DNA of 57,922 nt, taken from NCBI GenBank assembly GCA_947625345.1, contig CANQNX010000003.1, positions 1 through 57,922 of the forward strand, given 5' to 3'. Under the pieces are notes generated by a model that saw only the letters and a program-made list of their open reading frames with translations, had not been told where the DNA came from and searched no databases. The position numbers and the translations under genes are program-made. Source of the stretch: Candidatus Gastranaerophilales bacterium (GTDB taxonomy: Bacteria; Cyanobacteriota; Vampirovibrionia; Gastranaerophilales; Gastranaerophilaceae). Each line of letters opens with the position of its first letter. Position 1 is the first letter of the stretch. Positions 1 to 9,143 of the stretch are shown here, piece by piece.

Positions 1-93
1 GGCATCTTAAGATTACCACTTAAAACAAATTTTTCAAATACCGAAAGAGTAGTAAACAAAGAGAAAATTTTTCATGATAAAATTAGAATATGA
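1..93 (+). CDS. 3' end of an upstream gene (partial)
   Basis: Frame 1 is open from the first base to a TGA at 91-93, giving a 30-residue C-terminal tail rich in Lys, Arg and Ile. The stop overlaps the ATG of the next gene in an ATGA arrangement, which is typical of translationally coupled genes and is the main reason to accept the reading. Too little remains to assign a family. Confidence 0.5.
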   Translation, partial: GILRLPLKTNFSNTERVVNKEKIFHDKIRI

Positions 94-665
94 CAGAAAT
101 ATTTATCAAAATGAATGAGTTTTTTCAATCAATGGGAGTGGAAGGATTGGCATTAAATTCTTTTATCGAGAGTTTTTTCCTTGTGCCGCCCCCTGATTTT
201 CTGTTAATAGCAATGGATTTAGCAAGTCCGAAAAAAGCAATGTATTATGCTCTTATTTGTACAATTGCTTCCGTATTTGGAGCAATGATTGGATATGCAA
301 TAGGAATATGGGGCGGAAGACCTGCTTTTAACTGGTTGTTCAGAAAAGGGGGTAAAGAAAAATTTGAAGCCGTCGAAAATCTTTATAATAAATACGGAAC
401 AGCTGCCGTATTTTTCTCCGCTTTTACTCCCATTCCATATAAAGTATTCACTATTGCAAGCGGTGTTCTAAAAATGAACTTTTTAAAATTTATAATTTCG
501 AGCTTTTTTGGCAGAGGTTTAAGATTTTTTATAGTAAGCTTGGTTTTAATTTTATTTGGTGAAGCAATAAAAGAATATATTGAACTTGTTATAATCGGTG
601 TAACTTTAATAATAATTTTATTTTTCTTTATCTTATACAAAAAAAGAAAATCATTACTAAAATGA
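90..665 (+). CDS. YqaA/DedA-type VTT-domain membrane protein
   Basis: Integral inner-membrane protein of 191 residues with the SNARE-associated (VTT) fold. A re-entrant stretch near residues 20-45 holds PPPDFLL. A Gly-rich membrane segment follows at about 50-75 and ends in WGGRPAF. The segment FFSAFTPIPYKVFTIASG at about 109-126 matches the conserved core of YqaA-type proteins. Two further hydrophobic helices and a basic tail close the protein. Relatives are linked to membrane homeostasis and lipid or cation transport, but the substrate cannot be read here. The start overlaps the stop of the preceding partial gene by 4 nt. An in-frame ATG at 111 is an alternative start. Confidence 0.8.
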   Translation: MTEIFIKMNEFFQSMGVEGLALNSFIESFFLVPPPDFLLIAMDLASPKKAMYYALICTIASVFGAMIGYAIGIWGGRPAFNWLFRKGGKEKFEAVENLYNKYGTAAVFFSAFTPIPYKVFTIASGVLKMNFLKFIISSFFGRGLRFFIVSLVLILFGEAIKEYIELVIIGVTLIIILFFFILYKKRKSLLK

Positions 666-718
666 ACTTTTAAATTTTCGAATCGTTATAAAAAATGTAA
701 TATAGTATTGTTAGCTGA

Positions 719-746
719 TTGTACAAGGTTAAAAGAATTTTATAAT
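719..746 (+). promoter_or_regulatory. Putative promoter of the tolC-macAB operon
   Basis: TTGTAC at 719-724 and TATAAT at 741-746 are separated by 16 nt, 23 nt upstream of the tolC-like ATG. The hexamers fit sigma-70 consensus well, but AT-rich DNA gives chance matches. Confidence 0.4.
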
Positions 747-769
747 AATAATTAAAACGATAATTTGAT

Positions 770-2188
770 ATGAAAAAATATGTAAAAATATTATTGATAA
801 TACTGTCTTTAATAGTTATAAATACTAAGGCAGAAGCTATAGAAGAAATAACACAAGGTGCAACACTTTCGTTGGAGGATTGCATTAATCTTGCTTTGCA
901 AAACAGTTATGATATTGAAATAGCAAAGCAATACGTAGAAATGTATGATGCAAGAGTTGGGCAAAGTAAAGCAAGTTATTTCCCTTCAATAGGTGCAAGT
1001 GTTGGCAGTGATTTTGCAAATACAGAAACAAAGTACCGTTCTACAAACAGAAAAAATTTTTCCGCACAAGTAGCCTTAAATCAACTTATATACAGTTTTG
1101 GAAAAGTATTTTCTCAGGTAAAAATGCAAAAATTTTATAAAATTGCGGCAGAATACGATTTGGAAGCAACAATATTAGATACTGCCAACAACGTAAAATC
1201 GGCATATTACGGAGTACTTGCGGCTAAAGCCAATATTGATATACAAAAAGCAAACGTATTAGTTAACGAAAGACAATATGACAGAACAAAAGCCTTTTAT
1301 GATGAAGGTCTTGTATCTAAAATAGATTTAGTTAACCAAGAGGTTTATTTAAGTGATGCGAAAATAAATTTAGTAAGCGCTGAAAATACTTATCAAAACT
1401 CTATTATACAATTAAATAATGCCATGTTTATTGTAAATGCTCCTGATTATCAGATAGAAAACACGGAAACATTCAATTTTAAAAATAATTATGCGGAAGT
1501 TAACCTTTTAAATATAGCTAATACAAAAACAAAAGAAGACGGAACAATTGAACCAAAAGAAGCAGTTTTAACCATGCAGGTTGAAAAAACCGACATTCTT
1601 CAAAACTATAAATTTACAAAATACCCCTATACACTTCAGGAATCAATAGAAATTGCATATAAAAAACGACCCGATTTACTTTCCATGGAAGCAACAAAAG
1701 ATGCCGTAAATGAAGCCTTAAAATATTCAAAAAAAGAATATTTCCCAAATTTAACCGGCTCAGTTGGCTATAATTGGCAGAATAATTCATATTACTCTTC
1801 AAACGGACTAACCTTAGGGGCATATCTTTCCACTAATAATTTGAATATTATGGAAACAAAGATGAGAATTAAAGAAAGCAAATCACAGCTCGAAATAGCA
1901 AAAAAGAATGTAGATTCCATAAAACAAAAAATATATTTTGAAGTTCAAAGTGCATATATAAATATGATACAACTTGAAAAAAACATTCCTTTAATGCAAA
2001 CAAAAGTTAAACAGACACTTGAAAACTACGAATTAGCGGATGCAAGATATGAAGTCGGAATGGGTAATTTTATTGAACTTCAGGATGCAAAAGAAAATTA
2101 TAACAATGCGCAAAGGGACTATGTACAAACAATATACAGATATAATGTTGCTTTAACTGACCTTCAAACCGCAATGGGAGAAAGATAA
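770..2188 (+). CDS. tolC: TolC-family outer-membrane efflux channel
   Basis: Outer-membrane channel subunit of a tripartite pump, 472 residues. A signal peptide covers about residues 1-23 (basic MKKY, hydrophobic core, cleavage near KAEA). The mature part begins with LSLEDCINLALQNS, the usual first helix of the outer-membrane efflux fold. A second internal repeat begins near residue 285 (TLQESIEIAYKKRPDL). Long helical stretches end in YNVALTDLQTAMG, as in family members. Its stop overlaps the ATG of the macA-like gene by 1 nt (TAATG), so the genes are co-translated. No clear Shine-Dalgarno precedes the start. The pump substrate is unknown. Confidence 0.9.
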   Translation: MKKYVKILLIILSLIVINTKAEAIEEITQGATLSLEDCINLALQNSYDIEIAKQYVEMYDARVGQSKASYFPSIGASVGSDFANTETKYRSTNRKNFSAQVALNQLIYSFGKVFSQVKMQKFYKIAAEYDLEATILDTANNVKSAYYGVLAAKANIDIQKANVLVNERQYDRTKAFYDEGLVSKIDLVNQEVYLSDAKINLVSAENTYQNSIIQLNNAMFIVNAPDYQIENTETFNFKNNYAEVNLLNIANTKTKEDGTIEPKEAVLTMQVEKTDILQNYKFTKYPYTLQESIEIAYKKRPDLLSMEATKDAVNEALKYSKKEYFPNLTGSVGYNWQNNSYYSSNGLTLGAYLSTNNLNIMETKMRIKESKSQLEIAKKNVDSIKQKIYFEVQSAYINMIQLEKNIPLMQTKVKQTLENYELADARYEVGMGNFIELQDAKENYNNAQRDYVQTIYRYNVALTDLQTAMGER

Positions 2189-3330
2189 TGAAACGATTTA
2201 CAATAATATTTTTAATACTGATAATAATCGCAATACCATTTATATTAAATAAAAAAAATTCTCAAGTAAAATATATAACTGAACCCGTAAAAAAACGAAC
2301 AATTACGAGAATAGTTGAGGCAACAGGTACAATTGAACCGGTAAATACTGTTGATATTGGTTCACAAGTATCAGGTATGATAAATGAAATATACGTAGAC
2401 TATAATTCAGAGGTTGAAAAAGGTCAATTATTAGCACAAATAGACACATCCTTATTTGAAGCACAACTAAAACAGGCAACTGCAAATATAAATAATGCCA
2501 AAGCAACTCTATCTAAAAATCAGGCGATTTTAGAATATGATACTAAAACATACAAAAGGTACAAAAATTTATACTCAAGAAATTTAATATCAAAAAATGA
2601 TTTAGATTCTGCCGAATCTGCGTATAAATCAGATTTAGCTCAAGTATCAGCGGCAAAAGCATCAATAATGCAGGCAGAAGCTAACTATGCAACCGCATCC
2701 GCCAATATGAGATACACTAAAATCATATCACCTGTTAAAGGGATAGTTATTTCAAAAGAAGTAGAAGTAGGACAAACGGTTGCAGCAAGTTTCCAAACAC
2801 CTACTTTATTTACCGTTGCGGAAGATTTAAATAAAATGAAAATTGAAACGAGTGTTTCAGAAGCTGATATAGGCAAAGTGAAAGAAGGTCAGGATGTAGA
2901 ATACACTCTTGACGGTTATCCCGATAGCGTTTTTTACGGAAAAGTAACACAAGTAAGACTTTCACCCGTTACAGAATCTAATGTTGTTACCTATACCGTT
3001 ATAATTGAAGTAGAAAATGAAGAAGGCAAACTCATGCCCGGCATGACAGCTAATGTATCAATAATAACGGATAAAAAAGAGAATGTATTAACCGTACCTA
3101 ATATTGCATTGAAATTCACGACTGTCGACAACAAGCAAAAATATGAAAATAAAGGTATATGGACGGATAGAAAAGGAAAACCCGTAAGAATAGATATAGA
3201 AACAGGTGTAAGTGATGACTCATATACACAAATTATATCCGATAAAATAAAAGAAGGAGATATAGTGTATGTGAAAGCAATAAAGACCGGAAAAGATAAT
3301 AAAAGGGCAATGCGTCCTCCGAGGTTATAA
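2188..3330 (+). CDS. macA: MacA-like periplasmic adaptor (HlyD/RND family)
   Basis: Membrane-fusion protein bridging the inner-membrane ABC transporter and the TolC channel. It has 380 residues, close to E. coli MacA. One N-terminal membrane anchor lies at about 5-20. The barrel-sandwich half motif DIGSQVSGMINEIYVDYNSE is at about 58-77, followed by an alpha-hairpin (about 95-170) and the second lipoyl half (ISPVKGIVISKEVEVGQTV at about 181-199). Beta-barrel and membrane-proximal domains follow. The basic tail (KRAMRPPRL) is typical of neither family form. Placement between tolC and the MacB-like pair supports a MacAB-TolC type pump. Confidence 0.88.
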   Translation: MKRFTIIFLILIIIAIPFILNKKNSQVKYITEPVKKRTITRIVEATGTIEPVNTVDIGSQVSGMINEIYVDYNSEVEKGQLLAQIDTSLFEAQLKQATANINNAKATLSKNQAILEYDTKTYKRYKNLYSRNLISKNDLDSAESAYKSDLAQVSAAKASIMQAEANYATASANMRYTKIISPVKGIVISKEVEVGQTVAASFQTPTLFTVAEDLNKMKIETSVSEADIGKVKEGQDVEYTLDGYPDSVFYGKVTQVRLSPVTESNVVTYTVIIEVENEEGKLMPGMTANVSIITDKKENVLTVPNIALKFTTVDNKQKYENKGIWTDRKGKPVRIDIETGVSDDSYTQIISDKIKEGDIVYVKAIKTGKDNKRAMRPPRL

Positions 3331-3335
3331 CTGAG

Positions 3336-4052
3336 ATGGCATTAATAGAAGTAAAACATGCAATAAAAACATATCAAACAGGAGAAGAAAGCTTTAACGC
3401 TCTTGATGATGTATCATTAAGCATAGAAAAGGGTGAATTTGTAGCGATTATGGGGACATCAGGAAGCGGAAAGTCAACTTGCATGAATATGTTAGGTACA
3501 TTAGATAAACCCAATTCTGGAAGTTATTTTTTAGATGGTGTAGATGTATTGAAATTAAGCCAAGATGAGCTTTCTGATATAAGAAACGTAAAATTAGGGT
3601 TTGTTTTTCAAGGTTTTAACTTAATACCTCGAACAAGCGCACTTGAAAATGTTGAATTACCTATGATATATAAGGGAATAAGCGAAAGTGAAAGACATAA
3701 AAGGGCAAGAGAAGCTTTAAAAATAGTGGGTTTGGAAAAAAGAGAAGATCATATGCCCAATCAAATGTCGGGCGGTCAACAACAAAGAGTTGCAATAGCA
3801 AGAGCAATAGTGAATGATGCTCCTTTAATATTGGCAGATGAACCCACAGGTAATTTAGATACAAAAACAAGCATTGAAGTTATGGAGTTTTTTGTAAATT
3901 TAAACAAAGAAACCGGTAAAACAATAGTATTAGTAACTCATGAACCCGATATTGCGGAATATACAAAGAGAATAATACGTTTTAAAGACGGGAAAATAAT
4001 ATCAGATATGTCAAAAGAAGAATGGTTAAAAACAAAAACAAGGCAAACATAA
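3336..4052 (+). CDS. macB: MacB-type ABC transporter ATPase
   Basis: ATP-binding subunit, 238 residues, of the LolD/MacB class. The Walker A is GTSGSGKS (about 40-47), the Q-loop is in FVFQGFNLIPR, the signature is MSGGQQQRVAIARA (about 143-156), the Walker B is LILADEPTGNLD, and the H-loop is in LVTHEPDIAEY. It starts 5 nt after macA and abuts the permease gene with no gap, so ATPase and permease are separate proteins rather than the fused form of E. coli MacB. The partner genes make an export or mechanotransmission pump most likely. Confidence 0.9.
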   Translation: MALIEVKHAIKTYQTGEESFNALDDVSLSIEKGEFVAIMGTSGSGKSTCMNMLGTLDKPNSGSYFLDGVDVLKLSQDELSDIRNVKLGFVFQGFNLIPRTSALENVELPMIYKGISESERHKRAREALKIVGLEKREDHMPNQMSGGQQQRVAIARAIVNDAPLILADEPTGNLDTKTSIEVMEFFVNLNKETGKTIVLVTHEPDIAEYTKRIIRFKDGKIISDMSKEEWLKTKTRQT

Positions 4053-5282
4053 ATGATAGATATAAAATCAACATTAAAAATGGCTATAAACTCTTTATAC
4101 GTAAACAAGATGCGTTCGGCACTGACAAGTTTAGGTATAATTATCGGTGTGAGTGCGGTTATAATAATGCTGTCAATAGGAACGGGAGCAAGTAAAAAAG
4201 TACAAGAAAATATGGAATCAATGGGAAGTAACATGCTTACCATTCGTTCAGCCTCTGCAAGAACAGGCGGAGTAAGCATGGGAATCGGAACAAGACCCTC
4301 TTTGACGTTAAAAGATGCTATTGCGATTCAAAAAAATATAACGGATGTGGATGCCGTAGCACCTGCTTCTAATGAAGGTAAACAGGTTATGTATGGCAAT
4401 CAAAATTGGCAAACAAGCGTATATGGTACAACTCCGCCATATTTATATATTAAAAATTATGAAATAGAGCTTGGAAGAAGTTTTTCTTTTGAAGATGTTA
4501 AAAATGGGGCAAAAGTAGCAGTAATAGGTTCAACCGTTGCCACCGAATTATTTGGCGATGTTTCTCCCGTTAATAAAGTAATAAGAATAGGTAATGTCCC
4601 GTTCAAAGTCTTGGGAACATTGAAAGCAAAAGGTTCAACAGGTCCTTTTGACCAAGATGATTTAATATTTATTCCCATAACAACAGCACAAAAAAAATTA
4701 TTCGGCGTAAGTTTTCCCGGAACGGTTAATATGATAATTGTTAAAGGATTAGATGCTGATTCTCTCAATAATATTGAAAAAGAAACGGAAGAACTTTTAA
4801 AAATACGACATAATATAGGTAAAAATCAGGTAAATGATTTTGAAATAAGAAATTCCGCAGAATTTCAGGAAAAAATGAAATCAACCGTCAAAACTTTTGC
4901 CATTCTCTTGGCATCAATAGCTTCGGTTTCTCTTTTGGTAGGCGGTATAGGTATTATGAATATAATGCTCGTATCCGTTACGGAAAGAACAAAAGAAATA
5001 GGAATAAGAATGGCAATAGGCGCAAGAGCATCGGATATCAGGGCACAATTTTTGATTGAATCATTTCTTTTATCCATAATAGGCGGTATAATTGGTGTTT
5101 TAACGGGTATAATAGGTGCAAAAGCCATAGAGTTTTTCTCTGACAGCATGAGTGTTTCTATATCACTCTTTTCAATTTTATTATCATTGGGATTTTCAGG
5201 ATTGGTAGGTATTGCTTTCGGATATTATCCGGCATACAAAGCTTCTTTATTAAATCCTATTGATGCTCTAAGGTATGAATAA
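4053..5282 (+). CDS. MacB/FtsX-type ABC transporter permease
   Basis: Inner-membrane permease of 409 residues. One N-terminal membrane helix follows the signature KMRSALTSLGIIIGVSAV (about 20-37). A large periplasmic MacB_PCD domain occupies about 50-270. Three C-terminal helices follow, with the cytoplasmic loop TERTKEIGIRMAIGARASDI (about 310-329) typical of FtsX-like permeases. The C-terminus PIDALRYE is the standard ending for this family. With the preceding genes it forms a complete tripartite pump. Substrate unknown: macrolides, lipoproteins, peptides and envelope glycolipids are all known for relatives. Confidence 0.9.
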   Translation: MIDIKSTLKMAINSLYVNKMRSALTSLGIIIGVSAVIIMLSIGTGASKKVQENMESMGSNMLTIRSASARTGGVSMGIGTRPSLTLKDAIAIQKNITDVDAVAPASNEGKQVMYGNQNWQTSVYGTTPPYLYIKNYEIELGRSFSFEDVKNGAKVAVIGSTVATELFGDVSPVNKVIRIGNVPFKVLGTLKAKGSTGPFDQDDLIFIPITTAQKKLFGVSFPGTVNMIIVKGLDADSLNNIEKETEELLKIRHNIGKNQVNDFEIRNSAEFQEKMKSTVKTFAILLASIASVSLLVGGIGIMNIMLVSVTERTKEIGIRMAIGARASDIRAQFLIESFLLSIIGGIIGVLTGIIGAKAIEFFSDSMSVSISLFSILLSLGFSGLVGIAFGYYPAYKASLLNPIDALRYE

Positions 5283-5356
5283 TTTTTCTTTGCTATTTAT
5301 TGATATATTACTTTATGAGTGATATAAATTTAATATAAACTCAAAAGGGGAACAAT

Positions 5357-7138
5357 ATGGAAAAAAATAATGAAACTTTATATATACTCAGGCACTCTGC
5401 ATCACATATAATGGCACAGGCTGTTCAAAAGCTGTTTCCTTCGGCAAAGCTTGCAATAGGTCCTGCCGTTGATAACGGATTTTATTATGATTTTGACCTT
5501 GATAACCATTCTTTTACCGATGAAGATTTGTCTTTGATTGAAGCTGAAATGAAAAACATTCTTAAACAAAACCTTACTTTTGAGAAATATTTAATACCCG
5601 ATGTTCAAAAACAAATAGATGAATTTAAAGCTCAAGGTGAAATATACAAGGCAGAATTATTGGAAGAACACAGAAATGACAATCCTACCTTATATTTAAC
5701 TAAAGATAAAGAAGGAAATATATTATTTAATGACCTTTGCGCAGGACCGCATGTTCCTAATACCTCATATATAAAGGGAAATGCAATTAAATTATTAAAA
5801 GTTGCAGGTGCATATTGGAGAGGCAATGAAAAAAATAAAATGCTTCAAAGAATCTATGCAACAGCATTTTGGAATAAAGAAGATTTGGAAAAATATTTAA
5901 CATTTTTAGAAGAAGCACAAAAACGTGACCACAGAAAATTAGGAAGCGCCCTTGATTTATTTTCCGTAAGAGAAGAAATCGGAGGAGGACTCGTTCTTTG
6001 GCATCCTAATTTGGCTATAGTTCGTGAAGAAATTGAAAATTATTGGAGAACGGAACACAGAAAAAGAGGTTATGTTATAGTTCATTCTCCTCAAATAGCA
6101 AAATCAAAATTATGGGAATTATCGGGACATATAGATCACTATAGAGAAAATATGTTTTTTATACAAAAAGATAGTGAAGATGATGAACAATATATAGTAA
6201 AACCGATGAACTGCCCGTTTCATATAATGATATATCAATCAAACAGACATTCATATCGTTCACTGCCTTTGAGAATGGCAGAATTAGGAACTGTATACAG
6301 AAGAGAAAAATCAGGTGCTTTATCAGGTTTAACCCGTGTACAAGGGTTTACTCAAGATGATGCGCATATTTTCTGTACTCCGGAGCAATTAGTTGATGAA
6401 ATTAATGCCATCATTGATTTTGTTGCGGATACAATGAAAATATTTAATATGGAATTTGAAGTTGAACTTTCAACCCGTCCCGAAAGCTATGTAGGTGAAC
6501 TTAAAAATTGGGAATTAGCAGAAGCAGGCTTGAAAGAAGCTATGGATAAACGCGGAATGAAATATGAAATCAATGAAGGAGACGGTGCATTCTACGGACC
6601 TAAAATTGATTTCAAAGTTAAAGATGCTATAGGAAGAACATGGCAGTGTGCAACAATTCAATTAGACTTTAATTTACCCGAAAGATTTGAAATAAAATAT
6701 CAGGATAAAGACGGTCAATTAAAGACACCCGTTATGCTTCACAGAGTTATATTCGGCTCTATGGAACGATTCCATGGCATATTAATAGAACATTATGCAG
6801 GAGCATTCCCAATGTGGCTTGCACCTCAACAAGTTTGTGTAGTTCCTATATCAGAACGTCATAACGACTATGCAAAATCTGTTTATGATAAGCTGTTTGC
6901 TTCGGGAATCAGAGTTAAATTGGATGACCGTTCGGAAAGTATGGGTTACAAAATAAGAGAAGCTTTACAAGACCACAAAATACCTTATGTTCTTGTTGTG
7001 GGCGACAAAGAAATTGAAGAAAATAAAGTCGCAGTCAGAATAAGAGGTATTGGTGAAGCAGGAAAATTATCTTTAGATGAATTCATAAATATAGCTAAAG
7101 AAAAAATTTCATCAAAGACTCAAGATTTAACTTTATAA
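5357..7138 (+). CDS. thrS: Threonyl-tRNA synthetase, no TGS domain
   Basis: Charges tRNA-Thr with threonine in the cytoplasm. The 593-residue protein begins almost directly at the editing domain: HSASH near residue 13 and CAGPH near residue 130 are the two halves of the editing zinc-type site. The class II core follows, with MNCPFH, motif 2 (YRREKSGALSGLTRVQGFTQ), DDAHIFC, and motif 3 near GSMERFHGILIEHYAGAFP. The Cys/His/His that bind the catalytic zinc are all visible. The anticodon-binding domain ends the protein. The roughly 60-residue TGS domain of the 642-residue E. coli enzyme is absent. A Shine-Dalgarno AAAGGGG precedes the ATG, which supports this start. Confidence 0.95.
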   Translation: MEKNNETLYILRHSASHIMAQAVQKLFPSAKLAIGPAVDNGFYYDFDLDNHSFTDEDLSLIEAEMKNILKQNLTFEKYLIPDVQKQIDEFKAQGEIYKAELLEEHRNDNPTLYLTKDKEGNILFNDLCAGPHVPNTSYIKGNAIKLLKVAGAYWRGNEKNKMLQRIYATAFWNKEDLEKYLTFLEEAQKRDHRKLGSALDLFSVREEIGGGLVLWHPNLAIVREEIENYWRTEHRKRGYVIVHSPQIAKSKLWELSGHIDHYRENMFFIQKDSEDDEQYIVKPMNCPFHIMIYQSNRHSYRSLPLRMAELGTVYRREKSGALSGLTRVQGFTQDDAHIFCTPEQLVDEINAIIDFVADTMKIFNMEFEVELSTRPESYVGELKNWELAEAGLKEAMDKRGMKYEINEGDGAFYGPKIDFKVKDAIGRTWQCATIQLDFNLPERFEIKYQDKDGQLKTPVMLHRVIFGSMERFHGILIEHYAGAFPMWLAPQQVCVVPISERHNDYAKSVYDKLFASGIRVKLDDRSESMGYKIREALQDHKIPYVLVVGDKEIEENKVAVRIRGIGEAGKLSLDEFINIAKEKISSKTQDLTL

Positions 7139-7146
7139 ACGGAAAA

Positions 7147-8373
7147 TTATTTAACAAGTCTTTCTATAATACCCTTAAGGGCAATTTTGACATGCGCATA
7201 ATTTAATCCGCCTTGCATATATGCAGCATAAGGTTCTCTTAAAGGCCCGTCTGCTGAAAGTTCTATTGTTGAACCTTCAATAAACGATCCGCCTGCCATT
7301 ATAAGCTTATTATCATACCCCGGAACCTCATCGGGAACGGGTGTTAAATATGATTCAACAGGGGAATACATTTGAAGTGTTTTACAAAATTCCAATAACG
7401 GCTCAGGGGCTGAAAATTTTATGGTCTGAATAATATCTGTTCTTATTTCATCAGGTTTCGGAGTAGAAATAAATCCTATATCTTCAAAAACTTGAGAAGC
7501 TAAAATTGAACCCTTCACGGCTTCAGACACAATTGAAGGAGCCATAAATAAGCCCTGAAATATTAACCTTAATTGATTCAGCATTGCTCCGCCTTCTGCA
7601 CCTATACCAGGTGCAGTAAGCCTATAAGCTGACTGATTAACATATTCTTCTTTACCTGCTATATAACCGCCGGCTTCAACTATACCTCCGCCGGGATTCT
7701 TTATTAATGACCCTGCTATTAAATCAGCACCAACCTCTAAAGGTTCTTCTTTTTCCACAAATTCTCCGTAACAATTATCCACGAAGCATATACAATCCGA
7801 ATTTTTAGATTTTACTGTTTCTATTATTTTTTTTATTGTTTTAATATCAAGTGATTTTCTTAAAGAATACCCTCTCGAGCGCTGTATTAAAACCATATTT
7901 ACGGTTTTATCAATTTTATTTTCTATGCCTTTAAAATCAACATCCGTATCGTTAATTAAATCAACTTCATCATATAAAACCCCATGCCCGATTAAAGAAG
8001 CCCTTTTGTCTCCACGTTTACCTATAACTTCTTCCATTGTATCATATGGTGAACCTGCCACGCTGACAAGTTTTTCACCATACCTAAGATTCCCGAACAA
8101 AGCACAAGAGAGTGTGTGAGTTCCCGATACAAAATGATTTCTTACTATTGCCTTTTCAGCCTTAAACACTTGTGCAAAAACTTTGTCTAAGGCTTCTCTG
8201 CCCATATCATCATGCCCGTATCCCGACACACTTGCAAAATGTTCAAGACCTATTTTATTATCATAAAAAGCTTTTAAAACTTTTTCCTGATTATATTCCT
8301 TTATCTCATCGACCTTTTCAAAATATTTTTTTACTTTTTTTTCGGCATTATCAACTATATTTTTTTTATCCAT
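7147..8373 (-). CDS. Met-gamma-lyase-like PLP enzyme (aluminium-resistance YnbB family)
   Basis: Fold-type I PLP-dependent protein of 408 residues in the family annotated as methionine gamma-lyase or aluminium resistance protein. Supporting stretches are ASVSGYGHDDMGREALD (about 48-64), RNHFVSGTHTLSCALFGN, the PLP-lysine region DLIAGSLIKNPGGGIVEAGG (about 238-257) and the C-terminal FIEGSTIELSADGPLREPY. The true substrate of this family is not well established; a C-S lyase activity on sulfur amino acids is inferred. It lies 5 nt downstream of mazG on the same strand, as the last gene of a hisG-mazG run, and faces thrS tail to tail. Confidence 0.85.
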   Translation of the reverse strand: MDKKNIVDNAEKKVKKYFEKVDEIKEYNQEKVLKAFYDNKIGLEHFASVSGYGHDDMGREALDKVFAQVFKAEKAIVRNHFVSGTHTLSCALFGNLRYGEKLVSVAGSPYDTMEEVIGKRGDKRASLIGHGVLYDEVDLINDTDVDFKGIENKIDKTVNMVLIQRSRGYSLRKSLDIKTIKKIIETVKSKNSDCICFVDNCYGEFVEKEEPLEVGADLIAGSLIKNPGGGIVEAGGYIAGKEEYVNQSAYRLTAPGIGAEGGAMLNQLRLIFQGLFMAPSIVSEAVKGSILASQVFEDIGFISTPKPDEIRTDIIQTIKFSAPEPLLEFCKTLQMYSPVESYLTPVPDEVPGYDNKLIMAGGSFIEGSTIELSADGPLREPYAAYMQGGLNYAHVKIALKGIIERLVK

Positions 8374-8378
8374 AACTC

Positions 8379-9143
8379 TTATTTCTTTGTTTCTTCTTTA
8401 GCTTTTTTCCAAAGTTCATCCCATTCTTCCAAGGTAAGATGCTCAAGCTGTTTATTTGAATTATTTTCCATAGATTTAAATCTTTGAATAAATTTTTTAT
8501 TTGCTTTTAAAAGTGCCTGTTCCGCATCAATTTTATTCCATCTTGCAAGATTAACAACGGCAAATAATATATCACCCAATTCATCTTCTTTATCCTCTTG
8601 GGTTTTAGCCTCGCTGAATTCTTTTATTTCCGAGAACACGCAATCATACAAAGATTTTTCATCAGGCCACTCAAATCCGACCTTAACCGCCTTCTTGCTT
8701 ATTTTTTGAGCACTCATTAATGCTGATTGCGAGCGTGATATTCCGTCCATTATTGATTTTCTGTGAGGTTTTTCTTCTTTTTTTAATTTCTCCCAGTTAT
8801 CTAATATTTCCTGAGTTGAGGATACTTTCACATCTCCGAAAACATGAGGATGTCTGTGAATTAATTTATCGGATATACCTTTTGCAACATCTTCTATATT
8901 AAAAGTATTTTCTTCTTTTGCAATTTGAGAATGCAAAACGACTTGAAGTAAAACGTCACCTAACTCCTCTTGAAGATGAACAAAATCATTATCATCAATA
9001 GCGTCAACAGCTTCATAAGCTTCTTCAAGCATATTTCTTTTAAGTGATGAGTGTGTTTGTTCCCTGTCCCACTCACAACCGTTTTCACTTCTCAATATAT
9101 CTATTATTTCTATTAATCTTTCTAAATTAGGATAATTCATCAT
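8379..9143 (-). CDS. mazG: Nucleoside triphosphate pyrophosphohydrolase MazG
   Basis: Hydrolyses (d)NTPs to NMP and PPi, a house-cleaning activity in the cytoplasm. The 254-residue protein has the two tandem MazG domains of the full-length type. The first has EELGDVLLQVVLHSQIA with the metal-binding ExxxD pattern near residue 55. The second has EDELGDILFAVVNLARW near residue 190. The N-terminus LRSENGCEWDREQTHSSL is the classic family opening. Its start overlaps the hisG stop (ATGA), so translation is coupled to hisG. PPi release also connects loosely to the PPi-dependent phosphofructokinase in this window. Confidence 0.93.
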   Translation of the reverse strand: MMNYPNLERLIEIIDILRSENGCEWDREQTHSSLKRNMLEEAYEAVDAIDDNDFVHLQEELGDVLLQVVLHSQIAKEENTFNIEDVAKGISDKLIHRHPHVFGDVKVSSTQEILDNWEKLKKEEKPHRKSIMDGISRSQSALMSAQKISKKAVKVGFEWPDEKSLYDCVFSEIKEFSEAKTQEDKEDELGDILFAVVNLARWNKIDAEQALLKANKKFIQRFKSMENNSNKQLEHLTLEEWDELWKKAKEETKK

